Positions 46,705 to 55,829 of a stretch of DNA of 64,000 bases are shown here, in pieces. The translations under genes and the position numbers were made by a program. The stretch comes from Variovorax ginsengisoli (GTDB lineage: Bacteria; Pseudomonadota; Gammaproteobacteria; Burkholderiales; Burkholderiaceae_C), in the NCBI RefSeq assembly GCF_030486595.1, contig NZ_JAUJZH010000006.1:62001-126000 (forward strand), given 5' to 3'. Each line of letters starts with the position of its first letter. Positions within the stretch are counted from its first letter, which is position 1. The notes beneath the pieces were generated by a model. That model saw only the letters and a program-made list of their open reading frames with translations. It searched no databases and was not told the DNA's origin.

Positions 46705-48053
46705 GCCGCGCTCCGCTGCGCCAGCCAGCGCTCCAGATGGTGGATGTCGACGCCGCCGGCGGCGAAGCCCTCGTCCCGCATGATGGCCCGGTGCAGCGGC
46801 ACGTTGGTCGCGATGCCCTCGACCTGCATCTCGGCCAGCGCCAGGCGCATGCGATCGAGCGCATCGGCGCGCGAGCTGCCGTGGACGATCAGCTTGGCGA
46901 TCATCGAGTCGTAGTACGGCGGCACGCGGTAGCCGGCCCCGGCATGGGTGTCGACGCGTACGCCGAAGCCGCCCGGCATGTGCCAGCCCGTGATGCGGCC
47001 CGGCGACGGTGCGAAGCTGTCCGGGTCCTCGGCATTGATGCGGCATTCGATCGCGTGGCCCTGGCAGGCGATGTCGGCCTGGGTCAGGGCCAGCCGTTCG
47101 CCGCGTGCGGCGCGCAGCTGCTGCTGCACGATGTCGATGCCGGTGGTCATTTCGGTCACCGTGTGCTCGACCTGGAGCCGCGTGTTCATCTCGATGAAGT
47201 AGAAGGCGCCCTTCTCGTACAGGAATTCGAAGGTGCCCACGCCGCTGTAGCCGAGCTGCCGGCAGGCGGCCGCGCAGCGCTCGCCCACCTCCGCCACCAG
47301 CGCCTCGTCGATGCCGGGCGCCGGCGCTTCCTCGACCACCTTCTGGTGGCGCCGCTGCAGCGAGCAATCCCGGCTGCCGAGCCAGATCGCATGGCCATGG
47401 CTGTCGGCCAGCACCTGGATCTCCACATGCCGCGGATGCAGCAGGAACTTCTCGATGTAGACCTCGGCGTTGCCGAAGGCGCGGCGCGCCTCCTCGCGGG
47501 TCAGGGCGATGGCCTCGAGCAGCGCGCCTTCCTCGTGGACCACGCGCATGCCGCGCCCGCCGCCGCCGCCGGCGGCCTTGACGATGACCGGAAAGCCGAC
47601 CTCGCGCGCCAGAGCCAGCACCTCGGCCGGCGCCGACGGCAGACCTTCGTCGGGTCCGGGAACGCAGGGCACGCCGGCCCTGCGCATCGCACGCTTGGCC
47701 GCCACCTTGTCGCCCATGGTGCGGATGCAGGCCGCGCTGGGGCCGACAAAGACAAGCCCGGCGTCCTCGACCTGCTGCGCGAAGCCCGCGTTCTCCGACA
47801 AGAAGCCATAGCCCGGATGGATCGCCTGCGCGCCGCTGACCTCGGCGGCGAACAGCAGCGCCGAGGGGTCGAGGTAGCTTTGCGACGGACTCGCCGGGCC
47901 GATGCACAGGGCCTGGTCGGCCTGCCGCACATAGACCGCGTCGCGGTCGGCTTCCGAGTGGACCGCCACGGTCTTGAGGCCCAGCCCGCGGCAGGCGCGC
48001 TGGATGCGCAGGGCGATCTCGCCACGATTGGCGATGAGCACGGTGTCAAACAT
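46701..48053 (-). CDS. accC: Biotin carboxylase subunit
   Basis: The 450-residue protein is a full-length biotin carboxylase: [24 protein letters not shown]-grasp loop [30 protein letters not shown]-type motif ([12 protein letters not shown]), and [13 protein letters not shown]. It carboxylates biotin on its carrier using ATP and bicarbonate. Because it is linked to pxp genes and a LysR regulator, it is probably a second, dedicated copy and not the housekeeping acetyl-CoA carboxylase subunit. It overlaps accB by 8 bp. Confidence 0.92.
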   Translation of the reverse strand: MFDTVLIANRGEIALRIQRACRGLGLKTVAVHSEADRDAVYVRQADQALCIGPASPSQSYLDPSALLFAAEVSGAQAIHPGYGFLSENAGFAQQVEDAGLVFVGPSAACIRTMGDKVAAKRAMRRAGVPCVPGPDEGLPSAPAEVLALAREVGFPVIVKAAGGGGGRGMRVVHEEGALLEAIALTREEARRAFGNAEVYIEKFLLHPRHVEIQVLADSHGHAIWLGSRDCSLQRRHQKVVEEAPAPGIDEALVAEVGERCAAACRQLGYSGVGTFEFLYEKGAFYFIEMNTRLQVEHTVTEMTTGIDIVQQQLRAARGERLALTQADIACQGHAIECRINAEDPDSFAPSPGRITGWHMPGGFGVRVDTHAGAGYRVPPYYDSMIAKLIVHGSSRADALDRMRLALAEMQVEGIATNVPLHRAIMRDEGFAAGGVDIHHLERWLAQRSAA

Positions 48054-48471
48054 CGGGCTGCCCCCGGCGGATGCGAAAGAGCGCCTGCCCGCCTTCGACT
48101 TCGTCGCCCGAGGCCACCATCACGGCTTCGATCGTGCCGTCGGCGTCCGCGCGCACCTCGTTGAAGACCTTCATGGCCTCGATCACGCAAAGGGTCTGGC
48201 CGGCCGTGATGCCCTGGCCGACGCGCACGTAGGCGGGCTCGCCGGGGGTCGGCTGGAGGTGGACCACGCCGTAGAGCGGCGCCACGCACAGGGTCGAGGC
48301 GTCGGCGGCGGCCGATGGCGCCACCGGCTCCGCCGTGGACGGCGAACCGTCTTCGACGGGCGTCGCCTTCTTCACCAGCCTCAGCGTGCTGCCGTTCTCG
48401 CTGAAGCGGAGTTCCGCGAGGTCCGACGCCGCGAGGGAATCGATGAGTAGCTTGATCTGTTCCTGGTTCAT
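48046..48471 (-). CDS. accB: Biotin carboxyl carrier protein
   Basis: The 141-residue AccB-type carrier has an N-terminal helical region, an Ala/Pro linker (about residues 35-60) and a C-terminal biotinyl domain with the acceptor lysine in [11 protein letters not shown] (Lys101). It is the first gene of the accB-accC-pxpB-pxpC operon and supplies the biotin that the other carrier-like protein lacks. Confidence 0.92.
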   Translation of the reverse strand: MNQEQIKLLIDSLAASDLAELRFSENGSTLRLVKKATPVEDGSPSTAEPVAPSAAADASTLCVAPLYGVVHLQPTPGEPAYVRVGQGITAGQTLCVIEAMKVFNEVRADADGTIEAVMVASGDEVEGGQALFRIRRGQPDV

Positions 48472-48569
48472 GCCCGGGTCCGCCGGTAAGGGCGAGCTCC
48501 TGAAGGACCGACGCGCTCCACGAACGCGTGACGGCTGGCATGAAAGGTAACTGGCGCGCGCGCCGATGC

Positions 48570-48609
48570 CAAAGACGGTTTGGCTGTGGCGGGATAAGGG
48601 CGCCTTATG
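48570..48609 (-). promoter_or_regulatory. Repeated LysR-type element, copy upstream of accB
   Basis: The dyad ATAAGG-GCG-CCTTAT (48594-48608) fits T-N11-A. It is embedded in a block nearly identical to 43820-43858, including AAGACGGTTTG and CTGTGG. It lies between the LysR gene and accB, about 130 bp before the accB start, making it the prime candidate site for the adjacent LysR protein. Confidence 0.78.
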
Positions 48610-48630
48610 ACGCCGGCCGCGGCCCGGGGC

Positions 48631-49542
48631 TCAGCGGGTGGCGGCGCCGCCGTCCAGGTCGGTGACCAGTTCGAGCAGGATGTCCTTCACCGCCTGCGCC
48701 GGCTCCGACAGCGGCAGGTGGTCGGACTGGCAGAGCGCGAGCGGCGCTTCGATCACGGGGTCGACGATCTGGAACTGCCAGGCGCCGCAGGCCGCGACCA
48801 CCTCGCGCGCCATCGAGGCCGGCAGGATGGTGCAGCCCAGGCCGTCGGCGATCGCGGCCGTCAGGGTGAAGGCGGATTCGATCTCGGCCACGATCCGGGG
48901 CGCGATGCCCAGCCGCATGCAGGCGGCATCGACCAGCTTGCGCACCACGTTGTAGGGGCGCGGCAGGAACAGTTCGATCTCGTGCAGGTCGGCCAGCCTC
49001 ACCGGCTGCGCCGGCGCCGGCAGCGACGCCGGCCCGACCAGGAACAGGGGCTCCTTGAGCAGCGGCAGGAAGGTCAGGCCGTGGATGGCCTTGTCGCCGT
49101 ACAGCACCGCCAGGTCCATGCGGCCGTTCATGATGAGCTCGCTCAAGGTGGTGCCGTAGTTCTCGTTGAGGTACAGCAGGATGCCGGGATGGCGCGCCCG
49201 CACGGTGCGCAGCAGGGGCAGCGACAGCGCCGAGGCCGCAGTGCCCGGCGCCAGCCCGACCGACACCGGCCCCGACACGCCCTGCCCGGCCGCCTCCATG
49301 TCGACCGTCGCCTGCTCGCACTGGCGCAGGATGATCTGGGCGTGCCGGTACAGCACCTTGCCGGCCTCGGTCGGCGTGACGCCACGCCCGGTCCGCACGA
49401 GCAATTGCTGGCGGACTTCGCCTTCGAGGGTCGCCAGTTGCTGGCTGAGCGCCGGCTGGGCGATGAACAGATGCTCGGCCGCCTGGGTCAGGCTGCCGAT
49501 GTCCACGATCTTGACGAAGTATTTGAGGCGGCGGAGGTTCAC
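48631..49542 (-). CDS. LysR-family regulator of the carboxylase/pxp operon, Nac-like
   Basis: The 303-residue regulator has the N-terminal winged helix MNLRRLKYFVKIVDIGSLTQ (start read as Met at GTG) and the AAEHLFIAQPALSQQLATLE recognition helix. Its effector domain has NENYGTTLSELIMNGRMDLAVLYG. The style is that of the Nac/Cbl-like subgroup. The GTG at 49542 is used because the LysR domain begins there; the frame is open 23 codons upstream. It probably binds the T-N11-A element just downstream of its own gene and the second copy at 43.8 kb. Confidence 0.88.
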   Translation of the reverse strand: MNLRRLKYFVKIVDIGSLTQAAEHLFIAQPALSQQLATLEGEVRQQLLVRTGRGVTPTEAGKVLYRHAQIILRQCEQATVDMEAAGQGVSGPVSVGLAPGTAASALSLPLLRTVRARHPGILLYLNENYGTTLSELIMNGRMDLAVLYGDKAIHGLTFLPLLKEPLFLVGPASLPAPAQPVRLADLHEIELFLPRPYNVVRKLVDAACMRLGIAPRIVAEIESAFTLTAAIADGLGCTILPASMAREVVAACGAWQFQIVDPVIEAPLALCQSDHLPLSEPAQAVKDILLELVTDLDGGAATR

Positions 49543-49670
49543 GACCGGTCCACATGCAAAAGACAAGCCTGGCGTTCGGCTGTCGGGCTCCCATCTTAAG
49601 CACGCCGCCATTTCCAGGCTACGGGACTACCCGGATGCGTCCGTTGGTCAGCCGCTGGTAAAACCACGGC

Positions 49671-50489
49671 ATGACAACAAAGTCCCGGATTCCGAACATC
49701 ACCCGCGCCGAGTCCGAAAACCAGACGACCGGCTTCGCCAAGGTGTTCGGGTTCCTGCGCGAACAGCTGCTCGAAAGCCGCATCCGCACCGGCGACCGGC
49801 TGCTTCCCGAACGCGAACTGGCGCTCCAGCTGGGCGTCAGCCGTCCGATCGTGCGCGAAGGCCTTCGGGCGTTGTCCATGATGGGCGTGGTCGAGATCCG
49901 CGAACGCGTCGGCACGGTGGTTCGACAGCCTGACGTCTCCGTGCTCGGCGACGTGTTCGCCTTTTCGCTGGCACAGGCACCGGATGCACTGGACGATGTC
50001 ATGCAAGCCCGCATCGCACTCGAATGCCAGGCCATCCGCCTCGCCTGCCAACGCGCCACCACCGCCGACATCGAGCGCATGCGCGCCGCACTGGACGCCA
50101 TCGAGGCCACAGTGGACGACGCTGCCGGAGGGGCACTGGCCGACTTCGAATTCCACCAGGCGATCGTGCGGTCGAGCAAATCCGACACGCTGATCCAGCT
50201 GCATGGCGCGATGGCCGCGATGCTGACCCGCTCGCACCGGGACCGCCGCCATCTGGTGGGCGAACACAAGGACGAGTCGATCAAGCGCACCGTGGTCGAA
50301 GACCACCACCTGCTGCTGGAGATGGTGATCGCCGGCGACGAAGACGCCGCCGACCAGGCCCTTCGCAAGCACTTCCGCATCGGCGACGAATTGAGGCGGC
50401 AGAAGGCAATTGCTCCCCGCAAGGCGGCCGCCGCGCCGGCGGCCCCGCCGACCGCCAAGAAACCCAGGAAGGCCAAGGCAACCCCATGA
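49671..50489 (+). CDS. GntR/FadR-family regulator
   Basis: The 272-residue protein has a winged helix (LLPERELALQLGVSRPIVREGLRALSMMGVVEIRERVG) and an FCD domain (about residues 95-235). A Lys/Ala/Pro tail (KAAAAPAAPPTAKKPRKAKA) follows the fold, similar in composition to the H-NS tail. It heads and overlaps (ATGA) the dehydrogenase/importer operon, so it is likely its autoregulated repressor. Confidence 0.88.
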   Translation: MTTKSRIPNITRAESENQTTGFAKVFGFLREQLLESRIRTGDRLLPERELALQLGVSRPIVREGLRALSMMGVVEIRERVGTVVRQPDVSVLGDVFAFSLAQAPDALDDVMQARIALECQAIRLACQRATTADIERMRAALDAIEATVDDAAGGALADFEFHQAIVRSSKSDTLIQLHGAMAAMLTRSHRDRRHLVGEHKDESIKRTVVEDHHLLLEMVIAGDEDAADQALRKHFRIGDELRRQKAIAPRKAAAAPAAPPTAKKPRKAKATP

Positions 50490-51388
50490 GCGATGAAACA
50501 AGCAAGGGCGTCGTCGGCTTCATCGGCATCGGGACGATGGGGCGCGAGATGGCCATCAACCTCGCGAAAGCCGGCCATCGCGTGAAGGCCTACGACGTGC
50601 GGCGCGAGGCCGTCGACGCACTCGCGCCTTTCGGCATCGACGCGGCGGCCAGCATTGCCGATGCAAGCACCGCGGCCGACGCCGTGGTCACGATGCTGCC
50701 GGACACGCCGGACGTCGAGGCTGTCGTCCATGGCGACGGCGGACTCCTTGCTCATCCGCCGGCGGGTCGACTGGTCATCGACATGAGCACCATCGCACCC
50801 GGCGCCGTGCGCCGCATGTCCGCCGACCTGGCCCGCATCGGCGTCGCATTCCTCGACGCGCCCGTCTCGGGGGGGCCGATCGGCGCCCGGAACGCGGCGC
50901 TGTCCATCATGGCCGGAGGCGACGCGGCAGCCTTCGAAAAGGCCCGGCGCTTCTTTTCGGCGATGGGAACCACGATCACGCACGTCGGCGAAAGCGGGTC
51001 GGGCCAGGCGGTCAAGCTGTGCAACCAACTGATCTGCGGCATCAACTTGCAGGCGATCTGCGAAGCGCTGGCCCTCGGCCGTGCCGCCGGCGTCGACCTG
51101 CCCCGGCTGCGCGAGGTGCTCATGGGGGGATCGGCCGCTTCATGGATGCTCGACAAGCTGGGCCCGCAGATGATCGAGGGCGACGCTTCGGCCGGCTTCC
51201 GGATCGACCTGATGCTCAAGGACCTGCGCCTGGTGGCGCAGCAGGCCGCGGAAACCAACGTGCCGCTGCCGGCCACTTCACTGGTCACGACGCAATACCT
51301 CGATGCACGGGCCCACGGCGAAGGATCCAACGGCAACCAGGCCCTGTTTCGCGTCTACGACCGCATGAGCGGACAGGCACCGGCATGA
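50486..51388 (+). CDS. Beta-hydroxyacid dehydrogenase (3-hydroxyisobutyrate dehydrogenase family)
   Basis: The 300-residue protein has the NAD(P) motif FIGIGTMGREMAINLAKAGH, the substrate motif DAPVSGGPIGARN, and the catalytic lysine region GSGQAVKLCNQL. The family includes 3-hydroxyisobutyrate, tartronate-semialdehyde and L-threonate dehydrogenases; sequence alone does not choose. Neighbouring kinase and RpiB-like genes point to a sugar acid or a related hydroxyacid. Confidence 0.88.
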   Translation: MSDETSKGVVGFIGIGTMGREMAINLAKAGHRVKAYDVRREAVDALAPFGIDAAASIADASTAADAVVTMLPDTPDVEAVVHGDGGLLAHPPAGRLVIDMSTIAPGAVRRMSADLARIGVAFLDAPVSGGPIGARNAALSIMAGGDAAAFEKARRFFSAMGTTITHVGESGSGQAVKLCNQLICGINLQAICEALALGRAAGVDLPRLREVLMGGSAASWMLDKLGPQMIEGDASAGFRIDLMLKDLRLVAQQAAETNVPLPATSLVTTQYLDARAHGEGSNGNQALFRVYDRMSGQAPA

Positions 51389-52062
51389 CGCTCGATTTCG
51401 CGGCGGTGCTGTCGCGCTGGCCGATGTTTCTCGACGGCGCGATCGTGACCGTGAAACTCGCGACCGGTGCAACCGTCGTCGGCTTCGCCATCGGAACGCT
51501 GTTCGCCATCGCCAAGCGAAGCAACGTGGTGTGGGCGCAGCGCGTGGCAAGCGCCTATGTCGAGGCGATCCGCAACACACCGCTGCTGGTGCAGATCTTC
51601 CTGGTCTACTTCGGCCTCAGCAGCATCGGCCTCAAGCTGCCCGCCATCACGGTGGCGACCGCGGCGCTGATCATCAACGTCGGCGCCTATGCGACCGAGA
51701 TCATGCGGGCCGGCTTCGACTCCATCCACAAGGGCCAGGTCGAGGCCGCCGAATGCCTGGCGCTCAGTCGCCGGCAGGTCTACTGGCACGTCGTCCTGCT
51801 GCCGGCGATGGAGCGGGTCTACCCGGCGCTGACCAGCCAGTTCGTGCTGCTGATGCTGGCGACCTCGGTCTGCTCGCAGATCTCCGCCGAAGAGCTCACG
51901 GCCGTGGCGAACTTCGTGCAGTCCGACACCTACCGGCCGTTCGAGACCTACGTGCTGGTCGGCGTCCTCTACGTGCTGCTTTCTCTCGCCATGCGCGCAG
52001 CGTTCTGGGGGCTGGGCATGTGGCTCTTTCCGCGCCGGCGCCGGCTGGGGACCGCCCTGTGA
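51385..52062 (+). CDS. Polar-amino-acid-type ABC transporter permease
   Basis: The 225-residue membrane protein has YVEAIRNTPLLVQIFLVYFG and the coupling loop EAAECLALSRRQVYWHVVLLPA. It overlaps the dehydrogenase gene by ATGA and the next permease by GTGA. Confidence 0.9.
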   Translation: MTLDFAAVLSRWPMFLDGAIVTVKLATGATVVGFAIGTLFAIAKRSNVVWAQRVASAYVEAIRNTPLLVQIFLVYFGLSSIGLKLPAITVATAALIINVGAYATEIMRAGFDSIHKGQVEAAECLALSRRQVYWHVVLLPAMERVYPALTSQFVLLMLATSVCSQISAEELTAVANFVQSDTYRPFETYVLVGVLYVLLSLAMRAAFWGLGMWLFPRRRRLGTAL

Positions 52063-52754
52063 CGACCGGCCTGAACGCCAATCACCTGCTGTTCCTGCTG
52101 CACGGGGCGGCCTGGACGATCGGCCTGTCGTTGATCGCCTTCATCGGCGGCGGCCTGCTCGGCATGGTCGTCGCGCTGTGCCGGGTGTCGCCGCTCAAGT
52201 CGGTGCGCCTGGCCACCGGCACCTACGTGCAACTGGTGCAGGGCACCCCGCTCATGGTGATCCTGTTCATGACCTTCTTCGGCCTCCCCGCCCTGGGCCT
52301 GAAGATCTCGCCGCTGACGGCAGCGAGCGCGTCGCTGCTGGTCTATGTGTCGGCCTACCTCGGCGAAATCTGGCGCGGCTGCATTCTCTCGGTGCCGCGC
52401 GCACAGTGGGAAGCGGCCGAATGCCTGGCGTTGACGCGCGCGCAGCGCATGCGGAAGGTCGTCTTGCCGCAGGCGATCCGCATCGCCACGCCGCCCACCG
52501 TCGGCTTCATGGTGCAGATCGTCAAGAACACCTCGCTGGCATCGGTGGTCGGCTTCGTCGAGCTGGCCCGTGCCGGCCAGATCATCAACAACTCGCTGTT
52601 CGAGCCCTTCCTGGTCTACCTGATCATCGCGGCGGTCTACTTCGCGCTGTGCTATCCCCTGTCGCGCTGGAGTCGCCGGCTCGAGCGCCGCAGCGCCCGG
52701 GCGCAGGAAGCCCGGAGCTTGTCCACCCCGCCGGGCCAACTCTCCCTGACATGA
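52059..52754 (+). CDS. Polar-amino-acid-type ABC transporter permease
   Basis: The 231-residue partner permease has YVQLVQGTPLMVILFMTFFG and the coupling loop EAAECLALTRAQRMRKVVLPQA. GTG start at 52059 within the overlap with the previous gene. Both permeases share EAAECLAL, suggesting an old duplication. Confidence 0.9.
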   Translation: MTTGLNANHLLFLLHGAAWTIGLSLIAFIGGGLLGMVVALCRVSPLKSVRLATGTYVQLVQGTPLMVILFMTFFGLPALGLKISPLTAASASLLVYVSAYLGEIWRGCILSVPRAQWEAAECLALTRAQRMRKVVLPQAIRIATPPTVGFMVQIVKNTSLASVVGFVELARAGQIINNSLFEPFLVYLIIAAVYFALCYPLSRWSRRLERRSARAQEARSLSTPPGQLSLT

Positions 52755-53503
52755 GCGACAGCTATATGAACAGCGACGATCCCATCGTGATGCTGCGCGA
52801 CGTGCGCAAGAGCTTCGGCAGCCACCTGGTGCTGGCCGGCGTCGACATGGAGGCGCATCGCGGCGAGGTCACGGCCATCATCGGCCGCAGCGGCTCCGGC
52901 AAGAGCACGGCGCTGCGCTGCATCGATCGCCTCGAAGTGGTCGACAGCGGCCAGATCTCGGTCTGCGGGCGCCGCGTGGACGACCCGAACGTCGACCTCA
53001 AGGCCTTGCGCCTCGACGTCGGCATCGTCTTCCAGAGCTACAACCTCTTCCCGCATCTGACGATCGAAGAGAACATCATGCTGGCCCCGCGTGCCGCCAA
53101 GGGCGTCGACAAGGCACAGGCGCGCGAACTCGCGCAATCCGTCCTCGCCAAGGTCGGCTTGTCGGAGAAGGCGAAGGCCTATCCCGAGCAGCTTTCCGGT
53201 GGCCAGCAGCAGCGGGTCGCGATCGCGCGGTCGCTGGCGATGCAGCCGAAAGTCATGCTGTTCGACGAGGTCACCTCGGCGCTGGACCCCCAGTTGACCG
53301 GCGAGGTCCTGAAGGTCATCGAGGAACTCGCCGCCGCCGGCATGACCATGGTCATGGTCACCCACGAGATGGCCTTTGCGCGCCGGGTGGCCGACAAGGT
53401 GGTCTTCATGCATTCCGGGCGCGTCTGGGAACACGGCGATGCAAGCATCCTGACCGATCCGCAGACGCCGGAACTCCAACAATTCGTGCACAGCGACTTG
53501 TAG
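52751..53503 (+). CDS. Polar-amino-acid-type ABC transporter ATPase
   Basis: The 250-residue ATPase has Walker A GRSGSGKST, Q-loop IVFQSYNLFPH, signature [15 protein letters not shown], Walker B VMLFDEVTSALDP (Val where Pro is usual) and switch VTHEMAFARRVADKV. It overlaps the permease gene by ATGA. Confidence 0.92.
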   Translation: MSDSYMNSDDPIVMLRDVRKSFGSHLVLAGVDMEAHRGEVTAIIGRSGSGKSTALRCIDRLEVVDSGQISVCGRRVDDPNVDLKALRLDVGIVFQSYNLFPHLTIEENIMLAPRAAKGVDKAQARELAQSVLAKVGLSEKAKAYPEQLSGGQQQRVAIARSLAMQPKVMLFDEVTSALDPQLTGEVLKVIEELAAAGMTMVMVTHEMAFARRVADKVVFMHSGRVWEHGDASILTDPQTPELQQFVHSDL

Positions 53504-53539
53504 CTTCACCGATCCCAAGCGAACAACCAAGGAGACAAG

Positions 53540-54325
53540 ATGACACCGATTCGTTCTTCCCTCGCAGCAGCCTGCCTCAGCCTATTGGCATTGACCGCAC
53601 ACGCCGACCTGCTGGACGACATCATGGCGGCGAAGAAGATACGCATTTCGACCGACGTCGCGATCCCTCCGGCCGGCATGATGGACGCCAACATGCAGCC
53701 CACCGGCTCCGATGTCGAGACCGCGAAGCTGCTGGCCCAGGATTGGGGCCTGCAGATCGAGTGGGTGCCGACCACCGGCGCGACCCGCATCCCGAACCTC
53801 AACACCGGCAAGGCCGACATCGTCATCTCGACCCTGTCGGTCACGCCCGAGCGGGCCAAGATCATCGACTTCTCGAAGCCCTACGCGGTTCTTCAATCGG
53901 TCGTGGGCGCGCCGAAGAATGCGTCGATCAAGGATTGGGGCGACCTGAAGGGAAAGAACGTCACGGTCTCCCGCGGCACGACGCAGGACACCGAACTGAG
54001 CGCCATGGCGAACGACAAGGGCTTCAAGGTCGTGCGCTACGACGACGACGCCACCGTGGTTGCCGCGGGCGCCACGGGCCAGGCGGAGGTCGTCGCGACG
54101 TCGGTGGCGTTGGTGAACCAGATCTCGGCCAAGAATCCGCAGAAGCCCTGGGAGCCGAAGTTCGTCATCCGCAATTTCGACCTCGCGATCGGCGTCAAGC
54201 AAGGCGAGCCAAGGCTGTTGGCGAAGCTGAACGAATGGGTCGCCGCCAACCTCAAGAACGGCAAGCTGAGCGACACCTACAAGAAGTTCTATGGTGTCGG
54301 CCTGCCCGCGTCCATGACCAACTGA
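53540..54325 (+). CDS. Family 3 substrate-binding protein
   Basis: The 261-residue protein has a signal peptide (cleavage after LTAHA) and a type II binding fold: KIRISTDVAIPPAGMMDANMQ, GSDVETAKLLAQDWG, TLSVTPERAKIIDFSKPY. AAGGAGA precedes the ATG. It feeds the importer encoded just upstream. The ligand is unknown; the sugar-phosphate type enzymes that follow suggest something other than a normal amino acid. Confidence 0.88.
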   Translation: MTPIRSSLAAACLSLLALTAHADLLDDIMAAKKIRISTDVAIPPAGMMDANMQPTGSDVETAKLLAQDWGLQIEWVPTTGATRIPNLNTGKADIVISTLSVTPERAKIIDFSKPYAVLQSVVGAPKNASIKDWGDLKGKNVTVSRGTTQDTELSAMANDKGFKVVRYDDDATVVAAGATGQAEVVATSVALVNQISAKNPQKPWEPKFVIRNFDLAIGVKQGEPRLLAKLNEWVAANLKNGKLSDTYKKFYGVGLPASMTN

Positions 54326-54347
54326 AAACCTGAAAGAACGCTGCACC

Positions 54348-54797
54348 ATGAAACTCGCCATCGGCTCGGACCACGCAGGTTGGGCACTCAAGGGCGGCGT
54401 GATCGCCCATCTCGAGGCGCTTGGCCACCAGGTGGTCGACGTCGGAAGCCACGACGCCAATCCAGTGGACTTTCCAGACATTGCCCAGGCCTTGACGGCC
54501 CAGGTGCTGTCCGGCGAGGTCGAGCGCGGCATCATGGTGTGCGGCACCGGCGTCGGCGCGGCGATCGCGGCGAACAAGGTGCGCGGCATCCGTGCCGCCG
54601 TCTGCCACGACGTGCATTCGTCGCACCAGAGCGTCGAGCACGACGACGTCAACGTCATGTGCATCGGTGCCCAGATCGTGGGACCCTGGCTTGCCAACGA
54701 CCTGGTGACGGCGTTCCTCGATGCGAGGTTCGACGACAACGAAGACTATCGCCGTCGGGTCCGGAAGCTGCACGACATGGAGCGAGACCTCAAGTGA
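54348..54797 (+). CDS. rpiB: RpiB/LacAB-family sugar-phosphate isomerase
   Basis: The 149-residue protein has the family core: AIGSDHAGWALKG at the start, the catalytic cysteine in GIMVCGTGVGAAIAANK, and the CHDVHSSHQSVEHDDVNVMCIG segment. RpiB-type enzymes isomerise aldose and ketose phosphates; several relatives act on tetrose or other sugar phosphates, so ribose 5-phosphate need not be the substrate. It overlaps the kinase gene by GTGA. Confidence 0.88.
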   Translation: MKLAIGSDHAGWALKGGVIAHLEALGHQVVDVGSHDANPVDFPDIAQALTAQVLSGEVERGIMVCGTGVGAAIAANKVRGIRAAVCHDVHSSHQSVEHDDVNVMCIGAQIVGPWLANDLVTAFLDARFDDNEDYRRRVRKLHDMERDLK

Positions 54798-55735
54798 AGC
54801 CCCAGGCGATGCGGCAAGGCGTCGTCGTCTTCGGCAGCCTGAACATGGACCTGGTGGCACGCGTGCCGCGCATGCCCAGGCCCGGCGAGACCCTCACCGG
54901 CGAGAGCCTGCTCGTCAATCCCGGCGGCAAGGGCGCCAACCAGGCGGTGGCCTGCGCGCTCCAGGGTGCAAGGGTGCAGATGGTGGGTCGGGTTGGCGAC
55001 GATGACTTCGCGGACCAGTTGCGGGCAGCCCTGGACAGCCGTCGGGTCGACCACACCGGCGTCGGCAGCACACCGGGCCAGAGCACCGGGGTGGCGATGA
55101 TCATGGTCGACAGCAGCGGGCAGAACTGCATCACCGTGATTCCCGGCGCCAATGCATCGGTGACTGTCGCCGATGCGGACCTGCTGCGGACGCACCTCGA
55201 ACGGTCGGCGATGCTGCTGCTGCAGCTCGAGGTGCCGTTGGACTCGGTGGTGCGTGCCGCCGCGGTCGCGCGCCAGGCCGGCTGCACCGTCCTGTTGAAT
55301 CCTGCGCCTGCGCAACTGCTGCCGCCCGAACTGTGGCGGTCGATCGACATCCTGGTCGTCAACGAATCCGAGGCCAGCCTCCTCTCCGGCATGCCCCTGG
55401 TCACGCGCTCGAACGCCGGGGAAGCTGCGAACCTCCTGCGCCGGAGCGGACCGGGCGACGTGCTGGTGACGCTGGGCGAGCAAGGCGTCGTATGGAGCTC
55501 CGGCGCCGGAACGCAGCACTTCGTGGCGCAGCCGGTTGTCGCGGTCGACACCACGGCGGCGGGGGATACGTTCATCGGCGCATTTGCGGCCCTGCGGGCG
55601 GAAGGCCGCGGGATGGCCGAGGCAATTCGCCATGCCATACGCGCTGCGGCAATTTGCGTGACGCGCGTCGGCGCTCAGGCGTCGATGCCTTCGCGGGCTG
55701 ATGTCCTTCGGGAGACCTTTCCCAACCCACCATAA
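54794..55735 (+). CDS. rbsK: PfkB-family kinase, ribokinase-like
   Basis: The 313-residue kinase has the PfkB start VVVFGSLNMDLVARVPRMP, GGKGANQAVA (substrate region), NESEASLLSG and the catalytic DTTAAGDTFIGAFA. This is typical of ribokinases. A GTG start at 54794 overlaps rpiB; an ATG at 54809 is the alternative. With rpiB it would phosphorylate and isomerise the sugar-like product derived from the imported compound. Confidence 0.88.
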   Translation: MKPQAMRQGVVVFGSLNMDLVARVPRMPRPGETLTGESLLVNPGGKGANQAVACALQGARVQMVGRVGDDDFADQLRAALDSRRVDHTGVGSTPGQSTGVAMIMVDSSGQNCITVIPGANASVTVADADLLRTHLERSAMLLLQLEVPLDSVVRAAAVARQAGCTVLLNPAPAQLLPPELWRSIDILVVNESEASLLSGMPLVTRSNAGEAANLLRRSGPGDVLVTLGEQGVVWSSGAGTQHFVAQPVVAVDTTAAGDTFIGAFAALRAEGRGMAEAIRHAIRAAAICVTRVGAQASMPSRADVLRETFPNPP

Positions 55736-55829
55736 GCTCTTCCTATACGACCAGAGCGAACTCGTCTTGGCCTCGCGAGCGGGATTTGCGTACCGTTCGG
55801 TCCGTGCAATCCCTCAACCAGGACGACAT

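Noticed and set aside
48046-48053. accB/accC as the housekeeping acetyl-CoA carboxylase pair
   Set aside because: The genes head a pxp operon under a LysR regulator with a specific operator, which is not the usual setting; a dedicated role is more likely, though it cannot be proved from the window.
49656-49666. TGGT-AAA-ACCA as an operator of the GntR gene at 49671
   Set aside because: The arms are only 4 bp and a match this short is expected often by chance; no second copy supports it.
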